DNA of 64,000 nt from Steinernema hermaphroditum. Lineage: Eukaryota > Nematoda > Chromadorea > Rhabditida > Steinernematidae. The translations under genes and the position numbers were made by a program. The notes under the pieces were generated by a model. It did no database searches and was not told the DNA's origin. It saw only the letters and a program-made list of their open reading frames with translations. Where the stretch lies: the NCBI GenBank assembly GCA_030435675.1, contig CM059621.1, positions 8,618,001 to 8,682,000 on the forward strand, written 5' to 3'. This document shows, in pieces, positions 10,134-21,779 of the stretch; position 1 is the first letter of the stretch; each line of letters starts with the position of its first letter.

Positions 10134-13100
10134 CTAAAGGTGATTCTGACTCGTCTGCGGCAGGAGGGACTCTCCGTTGGAGGAGGGCGGCGAGCCTCCG
10201 GGAGAGTCGATGCGGAGGTGCTTCGGCATCCGCTCGAAGAAGGGGTGCTTCAACGCGTCGGCGAGAGTTACGCGGGCGCTCGGCTCGAAAGTGAGCATCT
10301 GCTGGATTAAGTCGAAGAGCTCCGTCTCCTCCTTGTCGCCGGGGCGGATGTACCTCTGAAAGCCGACACTCACTTTGTGTTTCGCCTTGTTTCATCGATC
10401 GATGGGGCGATGTGATCAAAAACAAATTTACAAGTTGCCTCCGCTAACGAAGCGCCGACGGCGAGGGTGTAGGCGCGATCGCCTCGTTGTCAGCTGTGGG
10501 CCGATCACTTAATTCCGAGAAACACTCGATGGCCTACGCCGATCGCGCCGTGTTTTAAACACGCTCTCCGACATCGATTAGCGGCGTAAAGCGATCGAGG
10601 CAAGACTGACCGTTAGCGGTTTGCACTGCTCGCGCACGTACTGCCCTGCCGGCGACCGTTCGTTCCAGTCGAGGCGTCCGTGGTTGTAGTACTTCGTCCT
10701 GAAGGGGAAAGACGTAAAGAGGGTGAGGGAGGGGTCACGAGCCTGGATTTGATGATCATTCGGTGGGACATCGACCCGATGATCCGCTCCATCATGGCCA
10801 AATGTTCGCGGTTGTCGTGCGTTTGGAAGAGCGTTTTACCCGTGTGCAGCTCAAACATTATGCAGCCGATCGACCAAACGTCACACGGCTGAGACCATCC
10901 CAGTTCTAAACAATCACCATATACTGACTGCAGTCAGAGGCGCACGTGTACCTAAGATGACTTCTGGCGCCCGGTAGTGGCGAGTGGAGACGATGGTAGA
11001 GTGGTGCTCGTGGTCAAAAGTGGCGGAGCCGAGATCAATTAAACGCACAGTGGAATCCTTCACGACCTTCCGGATCTTCTTCTTCGCCGTCTCCTCCGTC
11101 CGAAACTCACTGTTCACGAAGAGGATGTTCTCTGGCTTCAGGTCGGTGTGGGTCAGTTTGTTGTCGTGCATGAACTTGACCGAGTAGCACAGCTGGTAGG
11201 CAATGTGCCTCGACTGCTCGATGGGATAGGGAAGGTAGCCGTTGTTCTTCTGAAAGGAATATTCGCGGAGGGCCAACTTCTGTGGTTTACCATGAAGTCG
11301 AAGACGCTGAGCCCTAGTAGATCGAACAGCAAGCAGACGTGGCCGAAGAAATCGAAGTGTTCTACGAGTTCGATCACAAGACTGAAATCGGCGTTAGAAG
11401 ATGGTCTACGCGAGGAGCACTCACTATTTCCCTTTGCGGTCCTTTTCTCTCAGCTTGTTCAGCACGTTGATTTCCAGGCGAGCGGCTTCTCGGTACTTGG
11501 TGACATTCTTGATCACCTTCAGGGCACGCTTTCTGCTGCCACCCTTCAGGTCAAAGACCTCGAGAACGCGGCCGAAAGTGCCTTCTCCGAGCGCCCGCAG
11601 GAGTTGAACTGGAACGGGGGCCTAGATTAGCCTTTCCTGGAAGGGGACTCACAGCGGTCTTTGATGATATCTCCCTCTCGGAAGACGAGGTGTCCGTCGG
11701 CGTCGTTCTCCGGGGGCGCCTCGATGCGCCGATACGTGGACAGAGGGAACTGCAGGGCGTCGAACTGGCTACTGATCTCCGTTGCCCGACTGCCCTCGAC
11801 GACGGTGCCTTCCTTCGGCGCCGGGGCGCCGGCCGGACCCCCCGAGCTGACGTGCCTTCTGGAGGAGGACGTTGCCAACTGCTGGGCGCCGTGGTTCCGG
11901 TGGTGGTGTTCGGCTTTGGCGCCCGCTCCAGCCTACAGTACCTTGAGTGAGAGGACCCTTCTGTGACTCACCGAAGGTTTCTTCCGTTGAGGAGCCGTTC
12001 CGGAGATGATTCGATCGACGCGCGCGGAAACCGAAGGGGGCAACTGGAGGCTGGCGAGGAGCTGTGCGTTCCGGGCGGACTGATTGGAGGAGGAGGAGGG
12101 GTAGCGGCGACTGCTCGGCGTCGGGGCGCCAGAGTGGGTTGGCTGGGGACGGTACTGGGAGACGGAGGTCGGAGGCGCCGGCGAAGGCTCCTCCACGGGA
12201 ATCTTTGGAGGCGGAGGGGGGCCGCTGGCCACTGGGGCGGCGGTGGTCACCGGGGGCTCGACCGTGATGCTGGAGAAGGCGGCGGTGACTGCGGTTACGG
12301 TATTCTTCGCCTTCTCGTCGTCGCCGGCCGAGGAGTCGTGGCTCTTGCTGGAGAAGAGGAGCGGGTACTTCGTGTTCGCCTCCTCCTGGCGCTTTAGTCT
12401 TCTAGAAGCTATCCGCCGCTCGAGCGCCGACGCCACACTCGGAGCGTCCTGGGCACTGGACGAAGGCTGCTTGACTATTTTTTCTGTTTCTAGGGCCGAT
12501 TTCTGGGATTCCAGCTGAGGAAGTGGGTCCGGCTCCAGATAAGCTTCCTTAGGTTTCATTGGCTCCTTCCGTCGGATGCTTCTTGAGGTCGACGGTTTAG
12601 GATCGGAGGTAGGAGCGAGAGGCTCCGGGGCCGTCTTCGTCCTCGGGGTGCCGGACGGTGGACTGAAGGGCCTCCAGAGGGAGGTCCAGTGGTTGAAGCT
12701 ACGATAGAGTTGCGGGTCGGAGACGCATTTGCGTAGACTGGTCGCCAAGTGGGTGTTCCTCCTGCGCGACACGTTCTTGTACTTCCGACGGCGCGGGATG
12801 ACTACGAGGGGCAGCTTCCGGAGCCCCTCGATGTGGCGCTGCTTCGTGGGCATCTCCGGAGGTGCTTCTTCGGCGATGACGAGGGCCGACTTCTTGACGG
12901 GCTGGGGGGCGAGGGTAGCGCGATGGGCGATCCGGTGGGAGTAGTAGTGTCGGGTGACCGGAGCGTGGAAGGTGCACGGCGAGGCCGAGACGGAGAGCGA
13001 ATCGGAGGAGTCGCGGGAGTGGAGCGAAGGCGCGGAGGGCGGCGGAGGGGGAAGCTGACCCCACTTGGAGGCGGCCAGCGTGCTCACGGTGGCCACTTTA

Positions 13101-13491
13101 GTGGAGGACGGAGAAGGAGCCGAAGAGCGGAGCGGAGGACATTCGGGGTTGAGGAGCAGGCCGAACGAGTGGCGAAAAGACAGACTTCTTTTTCGATCTC
13201 GACGATGCGAAGACGCCGGCTGACGCTAACAACCTGAGGGGATCGCAGCAGTCGCCGATCGCTTCCCTCCCAACCCAGCGGGCTCCTCCACACCTCCTGT
13301 CGTGTTCGTATAGCCTCGCGGCGGCTCTCGCCAACAGTCGCCCGATGGCCGCGGGGATTGGCCACCCCACGGCACTCCCATCCGAGACCTCCCGGCCTCA
13401 CGGCCTCCACTCCGACGCTGCTGGGGCCTCCAGAGTCCTCGGAATGGGGATTCCTGTTCCGATCAGCTGGTGGTAGCCACGAGGGTTCCAT
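10134..13491 (-). CDS. madd-3: LAMMER/CLK-family protein kinase, copy 2 (madd-3-like)
   Basis: Kinase of about 925 residues. Exons: 13491-13294 (end uncertain; 13366 also fits), 13225-11972, 11932-11653, 11608-11425, 11381-11291, 11249-10952, 10905-10743, 10698-10611 and 10355-10134. The long N-terminal region is Pro/Ser-rich with basic patches ([12 protein letters not shown]) and is unrelated to that of copy 1. The kinase domain starts near residue 578: [42 protein letters not shown]. Six kinase-domain exon junctions match copy 1 in position and phase, and exons of 184, 91, 163 and 88 nt have identical lengths. One intron after KSR must use a GC donor. No ATG exists at the start of the large exon, so the upstream exon beginning MEPSWLPP is inferred. 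The C. elegans LAMMER kinase MADD-3 is the likely counterpart; which copy is the ortholog is not settled. Confidence 0.85.
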
Positions 13492-14336
13492 CGATTCGAT
13501 CGGCTCTGTGAGGTCGGGAGATGGATTCTTACACTCTCTTCGGAGGAACTCCGGGCAATTGTCGTCGAAAAAAGAAAAGGAAGTATAAAGTGGTCCAGAT
13601 CCGACGATCAGATGAAAGGGATTCCCTTGGTCGCGATGTGAGGTCATATGTTTGCCAGAGGACCTCGAGATCGAATGACTTGGCCGATCACGTTGAAGCC
13701 GGGAGTGATCGTTTCTGATTTATGGACGCTGATTTGACACAAAATGGAGACAAAGAAGTGTAGGGCACAGAGAAGCCAGAAACGAGAACGACATGGAAGG
13801 GATGTGCAGAGCTGGTCATACCTTCCAGAAATACTCTTACGGTGGTTTGCCCTCTGTTGAACAGAACAGAAGCAATTCAAAATGAATTGTTGAACCATTC
13901 AGATCGCTTATTCAAAAAATATCTTGGTTCGTTTACTGTTCGCACCCGGCGGGTGACGACCAGATCCAACTGATACGCGACCACAACTGGGCCGCTCGGC
14001 TTCCGCAGCCGCCTTTTATGCGCGCTCCCGGACATTCTGCGTCTGCTTTGCCGATTTTTCAACATCTCATGTCAAAATCTACGAGACAATGCAGTGCGAC
14101 TTGAAAAGTCCTGAAATTACGGTACATCGTTCAATGATGCACGAAGTCCTCGAAGCTGAACGCTCAACGAGAAACGTTCCGGCTGTTAACGTAATGTTGG
14201 TATTAAAGCGATTTTTCTACAAAAACATGCGTATTTTGGATCACACGAACTTCCCAAAGTTCAAAAAAGTGTGGCGAGAAGAGAACTTTGTCCGCAGAGT
14301 GAATGTGCACTACTCATCTCCGTGGAGAGCTCTGAT
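13492..14336. other. Divergent promoter region, kinase copy 2 / CEP104-like gene
   Basis: Shared upstream region of two divergent genes. No ORF with support. The motif TTACGGTA occurs at 14117-14124. Confidence 0.5.
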
Positions 14337-15530
14337 ATGTCCACAACTACCACCCCTGGCGACACTCCATCCATGGAAACGCCGCGGCACTCGAGCCTCG
14401 CACCTCCGATGGCGACGTCGCCCCCTCCGACCCTCGAAGAGCTCGCCTTCCGCACCATCGTCGTCGGCTCCGACGACACGAAGGGGTTCCAGAGGGCGCT
14501 CCAGTCGCGCGCCGGATGGACCTCCGATTCGGAGTAGGCGATAGCTGTTCTCCAGAGTTCAGTGGTCCCTTTCAGACCAGAGTTCCCCATCGACGTTGTC
14601 GTCGGCCTCGAGCGCCCCGCCAACATCTACAAGGTGGTTGTCGAAGTCATCGACGAGAACGCACGTTAGTGCTACAGTCCCCTCCCCCTCAGAATCCCCT
14701 TTCAGCTTCGGAGATCGACGTGAGCGTCGGCTCCCATCCGGGAAGCGAAACTGCGGAGGTTAACTACGAGGGCGCCAGCGGGGCGGACTACAAGAAAAAG
14801 GGCAAGATCCGCTTCACGCAGAAGTCGAAAAAGGAGCCGCTCGAGGACTCGCAGGCGCTCTTCGTCGACTGTCACGGTCAGTTCCTCTGGCTCGCCCTCG
14901 ACGGTCCCAACCACCCGAAAGCCAAAGGCGACCAGGTGAGCCTGCACCGGCTGAAGATCTTCGGTTATAAGGGAAGCCACGAGAAGCCGAGGGAGAGGCG
15001 CTCCCCCAAGGAGTCGGAGCCCCCGAAGAAGAAGGAGACGAAGCGACGCGACGAAGAAGCGATGCGCTTCAGCAGGTGGGAGGCGCTTCGGGAGACAAGG
15101 AGAGCTTCTGTTCAGCGAAGGCGATGGCCTCTCGATGCCCGCTGACCAGCTGGGCGAAGATCCACTCACCAGTCTCCGCATCGTCAAGAAGGTCCTTGGC
15201 GACAAGAGGCAGAAGGCGCTGAACGTAAGCGAGGCGGCGCGCCTCTTCTGACCCGGTTTTCAGGAAGACAAGGCCGTCGAAGCGTCGATGTGTCTTCGGG
15301 CGATAGACCGGATGGAAGAGTACGAGAAGCGCATTGAGAAGTTGAAGTCGAAGATGTCCGACGCCCTCTTCAAGGGAGACACGGTGATGGCCGAGAAGCA
15401 CCGTCTCGCCGCGGCCGACTGTCGGGATACGGTATTCCGGGCCACTCATGTCGATCTCCTGCTCGACCGTTCGGAACTCCGGTCCATCGGCGTCGAGTCG
15501 AAGTGGGCGGACGAAGAACAAGACGACTAA
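14337..15530 (+). CDS. CEP104-like protein, N-terminal domain only
   Basis: Protein of 343 residues, exons 14337-14533, 14576-14664, 14706-15075, 15116-15224 and 15264-15530, introns about 40 bp. Residues about 35-190 resemble the N-terminal jelly-roll of CEP104, a centriole and ciliary-tip microtubule protein: TIVVGSDDTKGFQ, then RAGWTSDSE, PIDVVVGLERPANIYKV, and VDCHGQFLWLAL before a final strand. A basic, charged linker (ERRSPKESEPPKKKE) leads to a helical, coiled-coil-like region (RMEEYEKRIEKLKSKM) like the segment following the jelly-roll in CEP104. Human CEP104 is about 925 residues with a TOG domain and zinc fingers; these are absent, so this is either a shortened nematode version or a derived paralog. 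The gene runs toward the transporter on the other strand. The start was chosen as the ATG nearest the domain; an upstream in-frame ATG at 14271 is possible. Confidence 0.8.
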
Positions 15531-15879
15531 CTGTGTGCACAAACAAGAAGTACATAAAAGTATAATCTTTGTTCGGATGTCTCCAATGAGAAACGCACTT
15601 TAAAGGCAAATCCATGTGCAGTATGAAATCTGAGGCAAAAAAAACAACAAATACTTATGGATATGAAAGCAATAAAATCTAAGGCAAGGAGTGAAGAATC
15701 TAAGAGGATGAGTGTACATAACAAAAGACCGAGGTCGGGGGATAAGGCATCTGGATCCGGGGAGCAAGAAGAAGCGTAACAATGTATAACGAAGTACAAC
15801 AAAGACCCTTACGCAATGAAAAGACTTTACATAAGTGAAGGAGTGACGAAATGAGAAGAGAAAGTGAATCCCGTTTTGT
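15531..15879. other. Convergent 3' region
   Basis: About 350 bp between two converging stop codons. AATAAA at 15671-15676 on the plus strand can serve the CEP104-like gene. No other feature seen. Confidence 0.55.
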
Positions 15880-17814
15880 TTAGTGAAGCACAGGGGCGGC
15901 CTTACTTAGCGGCTTAGCGTCATCGCCAGAAGTCTTCTTCTTCTGGAGGAATGGAATGGCGAACAGCATCACTCCGCTGATGAACAGCGAAATTCCGCAG
16001 AAGGCGAAGGTCCACGCGTAAGATCCTGTGAGATCGGCCAGCTTTCCTGAAACGAGGATATGGATACACAAAAGGGAAAGGAACACGAACCTGCAATTGG
16101 AGGTCCGAAGACGGTTCCAACGCCCTGGAACAGAAGGAGAAGACCAAATGCATTGGTGAGTTTGTCGACGCCGAGGAGATCGACCAGAAGAACGGAAGTA
16201 AGGCACACGTAGGAGCTGAGAGTGAAGCCAAAGATTCCAGCGTAAACACCAAGGGAGTAGAAGTCCCAGCAAAGGAAGCAGAAGATGGTGAAGAGGCCGC
16301 AGATGGACAGCGAGAGGTTGTAGATCCAGAGGCGGTTGCGGGCGGTGTCCTTTCCGTACTTGAACGGAAGCGGGCGGTCAGAAACGAGTCCAAATACCAC
16401 GCGTCCGATGGTGTTGGTAGCTCCTGGAAAATTTCAAAAGTTATGAATAAAGGATGCGGATGCATACCGAAAACAGAAATGACAGAAGCGGCCTTCAGGG
16501 GTTCGAGTTTGAGCCCCTCGATACCGTGCTTGGGAAGGAAGATCAGAGGAGAGTTAAATCCAACACTGGTAAGCAGGTTTGAAACAGCGAAGAGAAGGAA
16601 GACGGGATCCCAGAGCAGCGTGACGTCGGTCATTTTGCTGATTGTTCTCCAAAGGCTGGTCAGCATGTTGCGCTTCTCTTCTTCCTCAACTTCTTCTTCG
16701 ATGGTCTTCAGAGGGTGTTTTCCATCGGTGGCGTGGGAGTGGAGAGAAGTGACGGACAGGAAGCGTTCGCGCTCGTCTTGGAGAGCTTCGGGGAGGTTCG
16801 CAGTAGATCCAGTGTAGAACACGTCCTTCACATTGAGATATCCGGCAGATTCGCTCATGGTGTGGCTGCGCGAGCGGACTGGGCTGACATGAAGATTATC
16901 GCCGAGCGACTGGGCGCGGAGTAGATTGCTTTTGTCACTACCGATGCTGTCGGCGCGCGAGGGCTCATCAGCTTCGCTGTTCAGCTGGGAGTGTGAGTTC
17001 GACTTAGTCAGGTTCGCTCCACTTCCTCTCTTGGGTGCGTCAGACTTCAGCAGCGTCTTCATCTCTTCTTCTTTCGCGGTATTCGGCAAAGCGACCTTCT
17101 CAGTCTTCTCGACGTCTTTGTTGGGGGAGATCTCGTTTCCATGTTCGTCGACTTCGACAAACTCAAGAGGCCGGAAGAGTGCTCCGCAACCAACGCACGC
17201 GAACACAGCGCCAGTGTAGAAGAGGAAAACGGTATTCCAGGCAAACCTGTCGATCAGGTACTGAATCACAGGGGCGAACACCAGCGTTCCGAATCCAGCA
17301 CCACACACGGCGATTCCAGTGGCCAAGGCGCGTTTCTTCTCAAAATACATTGTGACGATGACGATCGCGGGACAGTACATGAGTCCGAATCCGAAACCCA
17401 TGATACACCCAACAGTGATCATGAGGTGGTCAATTGACTGTGCAAAATAGGAGAGCGCACACCTGGAACACACAAAATACAGTTGCTAAGAAGCACTCTT
17501 TCGATGTACCCGACGGTGGCGATGAGGGCGCCCGTGATCGTTGTGGCACGACATCCGAACTTGTTGGTGATAGCTGAGGCGACGGGACCGACTCCAAGGG
17601 TTAACCCGGTGAGCAGGGAGACGATCACGGAGACGCGAGCGTTGGACTCGCCGAACTCGTTCATGAGCACGTCCACCATGACTCCGAAGGAGTAGACGAT
17701 TCCATCGGCAAAGACATGAATTAGGAAGGAACCGACGACCACGAACCATCCCCAACCGCCATCGGTCGCCTTGGGTACCCATCGCGAGGGACTGCTGCCA
17801 GGGGCCGCTGTCAT
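15880..17814 (-). CDS. Monocarboxylate transporter (SLC16/MCT family, MFS)
   Basis: Plasma-membrane proton-linked monocarboxylate transporter type protein of 599 residues. Exons 17814-17510, 17462-16468, 16423-16091 and 16046-15880. The hallmark DGGWGWFVVVGSF opens TM1, followed by five more TM segments up to FLFYTGAVFACVGCGALFR. A large cytoplasmic loop of about 190 residues (ESP-, Ser- and Glu-rich, EEEVEEEEKRNM) separates the two six-TM halves, as in the family. The second half runs from DPVFLLFAVSNLL to GVMLFAIPFL, with GRVVFGLVSDRP as the MFS-type loop. The tail is short and basic. An acceptor (GCATTTCAG) lies 9 bp before the ATG, which suggests trans-splicing or a 5' UTR intron. Substrate cannot be told from sequence: lactate, pyruvate, aromatic acids or thyroid-hormone-like compounds are all known in the family. 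Confidence 0.93.
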
Positions 17815-17823
17815 GTTGATCCT

Positions 17824-20517
17824 GAAATGCAACAATTATACCGAGATTCACGGAAAAGACAAGAAGACAATGGACACCACAAGTACAAACAGCGAAATCA
17901 AATAGGAAAACACGCAAGGTATTTTTGGAACACGCGTGAGGGAAGCGCTGCCATGACAGAGCAAACAAAGAGCGAACGGCGATGCTCTCGCTCGTATCTT
18001 GTCCGCGGCGCTAATTATTCTGACATCTCTCACTGACACAAAGTAAACAGAGTGACTGATGGGGCAGAAGACATAATTTGGCGCGCCGGGGTTAACACGA
18101 AAGGCATAAGCCAATTTGTCGCGAAGAAAACAGGATTATAAATACGTTAACGTTCGAAAACAAAGCAAAAAGCGAACAAAAAGGGGAGTTCCAAGAAGGA
18201 AGAGGAGGCGCGGACGCTGGCAGATCAGAGAGCGACAAGAACTGCCCAATTTCGGCGACAAGGCACATGCTTGGTGGGGAGGTCTTGGGGGAGAACAGGT
18301 TCGCTATCCACTTTTGGACATTAATCATGTTACAGCTCAGGAGCGCACTCTATCGCCGTCGAGGGCCGCGAAAGTGGGGAGAAGAAGGCAGCACCGGGAA
18401 TATCGGCGACTGACATGGGAAGGTGCAAACGAAGTGCGCGGGGGGAGTGGGCGAGCGAGGGCCACGGTCGTATATCACTTATCAGCGCGAGTGCAGGCCG
18501 AATAAGGGCGCTAATCGACGCCTCGACGGCCTTGGGGTTTTTGATAATGATTGATAGACAGGACAAGCGTGCACCGAACCAGAAAGGGGAGGGGAGAGTA
18601 AAAAGGCCGAACGGGCGGGAAGGAGGCGGGCTGTGCAAGACACAACATATTCAAATGGCGTCTGGCCCGGCACGGCGGCGATCTTGCGCGAACGTGATGC
18701 AATCGGCGCCGGCTGGAAAGTGACGCAACAAGAATAGGACAAGAACGGCGCCTACAGGGTCGAGGGAGTGAGGGAGGAGGCCGAAGACCACGAGTGGCGA
18801 CGGATCGGCCGGAAATCGGCTCTTCGAGGGGCGCGGAAAGGGTAAACAACGCGCGATAAACAGCGCGCCACAACAAAACACTCATACACGTTTCCGTGCC
18901 GATCCGTTCCCCATTCTAGGACGCCGCCGGCTTATCTCGGGATAGAATTATCGCGCGCGAGCACTTCGGTACGTGTTACGGTCGCGAATTATGACGGATT
19001 AAGAAAGTGCTTCGGCGACGTCTCCATCGATCGATCGGGCCATCAAAGGGAACGCGGCGCAATGACCACGCGCCGTCGGAAGGTCCTTCCGAAGGGTGCC
19101 GAGAACAATGCCCTGACAGAGTTCCCTGTCAACGCGCCACTGTTTTGAAATCGAATATTCGCCGTTGCTACCCAAAGAGCGCGTGGGGAATTTTTCATAA
19201 ACACTTGTTTTTCAAAGATGGGGTGGATCGGAAAAGAAGAAGATAATGCCGGAGGGCCGACTCCGGGTGATTGTGCCCGGGAGTGCCGTCGTTCAGCTGT
19301 TAGGTGCTCTTCGATTGGTGGCCGAGGTGACGTCAAGTGATCGGGGCAGTGGGTTTCACGAGATCCGTTCGATAACAACGTTGATGGAGGAGGCAGACGG
19401 AACTCTCTGCCGAGGGCAACAAAGCGGCGCACGAGGTGACCCAAAGTGCAAACCATTAATTCTATGAGTGCAATGTGTTCTCCTCGACGCGTATTTGAAG
19501 AATGTCGCCATTGGTGTGGAAAGGCGAAACGCGAAGCGTCAAAATACAGCGAAGAAAGCAATGCCAGTCGGAGGACAAAACCGTCCAGGGGCACCGTGGC
19601 GGCGCCAATACCAAAAACCGCTCGCTGCAAGTGGACTTATGAAGCAAAAAACGTCGTAAAGGAACTGGAGACTCCGTTATCAGCGCGCGCCGGCCGTCGA
19701 GACAGCAAAAGAACGCTTTTTAGAATGCCCACGGTGCAGGGAGGACAAGAAGACGTTTACGGCCGGGGTACTCGTGTCGCGAGTCCATGTTGCATTGCTA
19801 ACGAGTTCGAGGGCATCGGGGTGGATCGGAGACGAGAACAATTTATGCGTCCGCAAGGGGAAAATAAAAAAGAGCGCCTTGCTGGGCACTTTGCGCGTGT
19901 ACGGCGCGCGTGAGATAAGGTCTGCCGAAACGAGTAATAGTGCGATTAGCGAGGATTACCAAAATGGGGGCACTTGAACAAATATGGACGTGGCGATCGC
20001 TGAGCAAAGAAGACGGCTCTACTCACCTTTTGATGCACTTTTTGGCGATCGTCCGTGCTTTGCCTCGAAGCTTGGCGATGAATCCGGACATTTCAAAAGA
20101 GGCTCAGTGGCCACTAATGATGACCCACGGGTCTTTTTGTGGCTCAAACGCCAAGAGATCAGCTGATCGGGTCACGGAGCGCCCCGCCTGTCCTAGAACA
20201 TCGCCCACTCATCGATCGCCTGAGGTTTTGGCCCACTCAAAGAGCAATTTTTTCTTTTTTCGTCTCCCCCACGTTCCTCTCTCGTACATTACAAAGCCCG
20301 AAAAGAGAATCGCCGTCGAAAAATCGAAGAACGTTTCGTCTTGCGAGGAGACTTGCAGTAACAGTCACGATCACCCCGGGCCGAAAAGCACGTATACGAC
20401 GTTTTGAAGCGTTCGTTTGTTTACGTTCAGTGCAGACACGAGATCTTTTATCGTTCAGAAGGCGGCACGCAGAAGTCACCCCTTCGGTAAAAAATTAACC
20501 GCACTATTTAAAGGTCA
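17824..20517. other. Gene-free region upstream of the transporter
   Basis: About 2.7 kb, rather GC-rich with CGCG and GATCG clusters between 18.8 and 20.2 kb. Many open frames appear on both strands, but none has a signal peptide, domain or splice-linked continuation. It probably holds the promoter of the transporter and the 3' end of the next gene. Confidence 0.5.
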
Positions 20518-21779
20518 CTATTTCGGGGGCTCCGGCAAATTCTCGATAGGCCCAGTAATGTTCTCGTAGAGAGGTTCTTGAGGTCCCTCCGTCTTTTGGT
20601 CTTCAGCTTGCGTGGCTTCAGACTTTTGCCCGTCCATTTCGGGCAACCGGGGTTTCTGTTGTTCGGTCTGCGTAGACGGCGGCTTTTGTTTTCCTTGCGC
20701 CGAGTCGGGATTCAATTCCTCTTCTTGAGTCAAGTCAGTTGGCTGCTCTTCCACTTGATTTGGTGGCGTATTTTTGTCCGACTGGGGTGCCACCGGCGTC
20801 TGCTCTTCGATTTGGGTGGCGTCAGACTTCTTCTGCCCCGCTGGAGGCGAACTCGGTTTCTGATTCTCTACTTGAGTCAAGAGACGCTTCTGATCAGCAA
20901 TCTTCTGTTCTTTGACCGGAGCCGCCACTAGCTGCTCTTTGACTGCAGTAGACGAGGGCTCCTGTTGCTTTTTTGGCGGTGAAACCGGCTTTTGCTTCTC
21001 GAGTTGAGGCACCGAACGATTCCGCTCCTCCTCTTGAGACGCGACTTTTGACTTTTGATCGTCGATATGAGTCGAGGAGGACTTCTGTTGCTCCGCTGGA
21101 GCTGGCTTCTGTTTCTCGGCTTGAGGCGAAGAACGCTTCCGCCCCTCTCGATGGTCCCTAGTGAGCTGCTGACCTTCGGTCTTGTAGAGCTGAAAACGAT
21201 TTTTCCTTTCCTTATCAAAACGACTCTTCTCGCTTAACCTTGTCACGCATCTGGCGGAAAGCTTTCTGCGAAGTCGTTTGCTTCTCTTCGTCATCGCTAT
21301 CACTCGGAACTACCGTGATCAGAGGACTCGGGGTTGGAGGATCAGGCTGAAAGACGGAACGTTTACAGTATCTACAAATACGCACTCACCTTGAAGAGAT
21401 GTCCAAGGGTGCGTGAGCGTGCCTGGTAGTTCTCAAGGATGTTCCGCTCATCGAACCAAATGCGGCACGTCTTGGAGAAGGAAATCGAGTGGAGCCGGGT
21501 CCACTAAAGAGAAGTCGGGTAAGAATCAGAGAGAAAAGCGAATACCATGAGACTGAAGCAGATCAGGAAGAGGTGCAACAAGGTTCCGAAGAGGAACTTA
21601 ACGCCCGAAATCTTTGTGCCGAGAATCTGCGCGATGGAGAGAAGGATGACGATCGAAGAGATCATCAGCAGAGAGACGACATAACGCGGATGAGGGCTGA
21701 AAGGTACAGATGAGTTTCGGGGGACAGAGAGAGGAACTCACGATCTTCGGGACCGCTCACTCGACGACGACTTCTCCAT
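20518..21779 (-). CDS. Two-TM protein with long Q/P/K/E-rich repetitive tail
   Basis: Family not recognised. 360 residues, exons 21779-21742, 21696-21546, 21503-21390, 21346-21239 and 21189-20518; introns of 42-50 bp, all phases close. A short Ser/Arg N-terminus (MEKSSSSERSRRS) leads into TM1 (YVVSLLMISSIVILLSIAQI) and, after a four-residue turn, TM2 (FLFGTLLHLFLICFSLM), a hairpin. A basic juxtamembrane segment with WFDERNILENYQ follows, then PDPPTPSPLI and an acidic SDSDDEE. The last 220 residues are low-complexity, made of imperfect 15-20 residue repeats of the type EKQKP..P..QQK. The C-terminus ends with PLYENITGP, whose YENI is a pYxN-type SH2-binding motif. Membrane hairpin plus charged tail suggests a scaffold, but that is inference. 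Confidence 0.75.

Noticed and set aside
18116..19913. Several Arg/Lys-rich frames on both strands in the GC-rich intergenic block
   Set aside because: Overlapping frames on both strands with arginine-heavy composition are what GC-rich non-coding DNA gives by chance.
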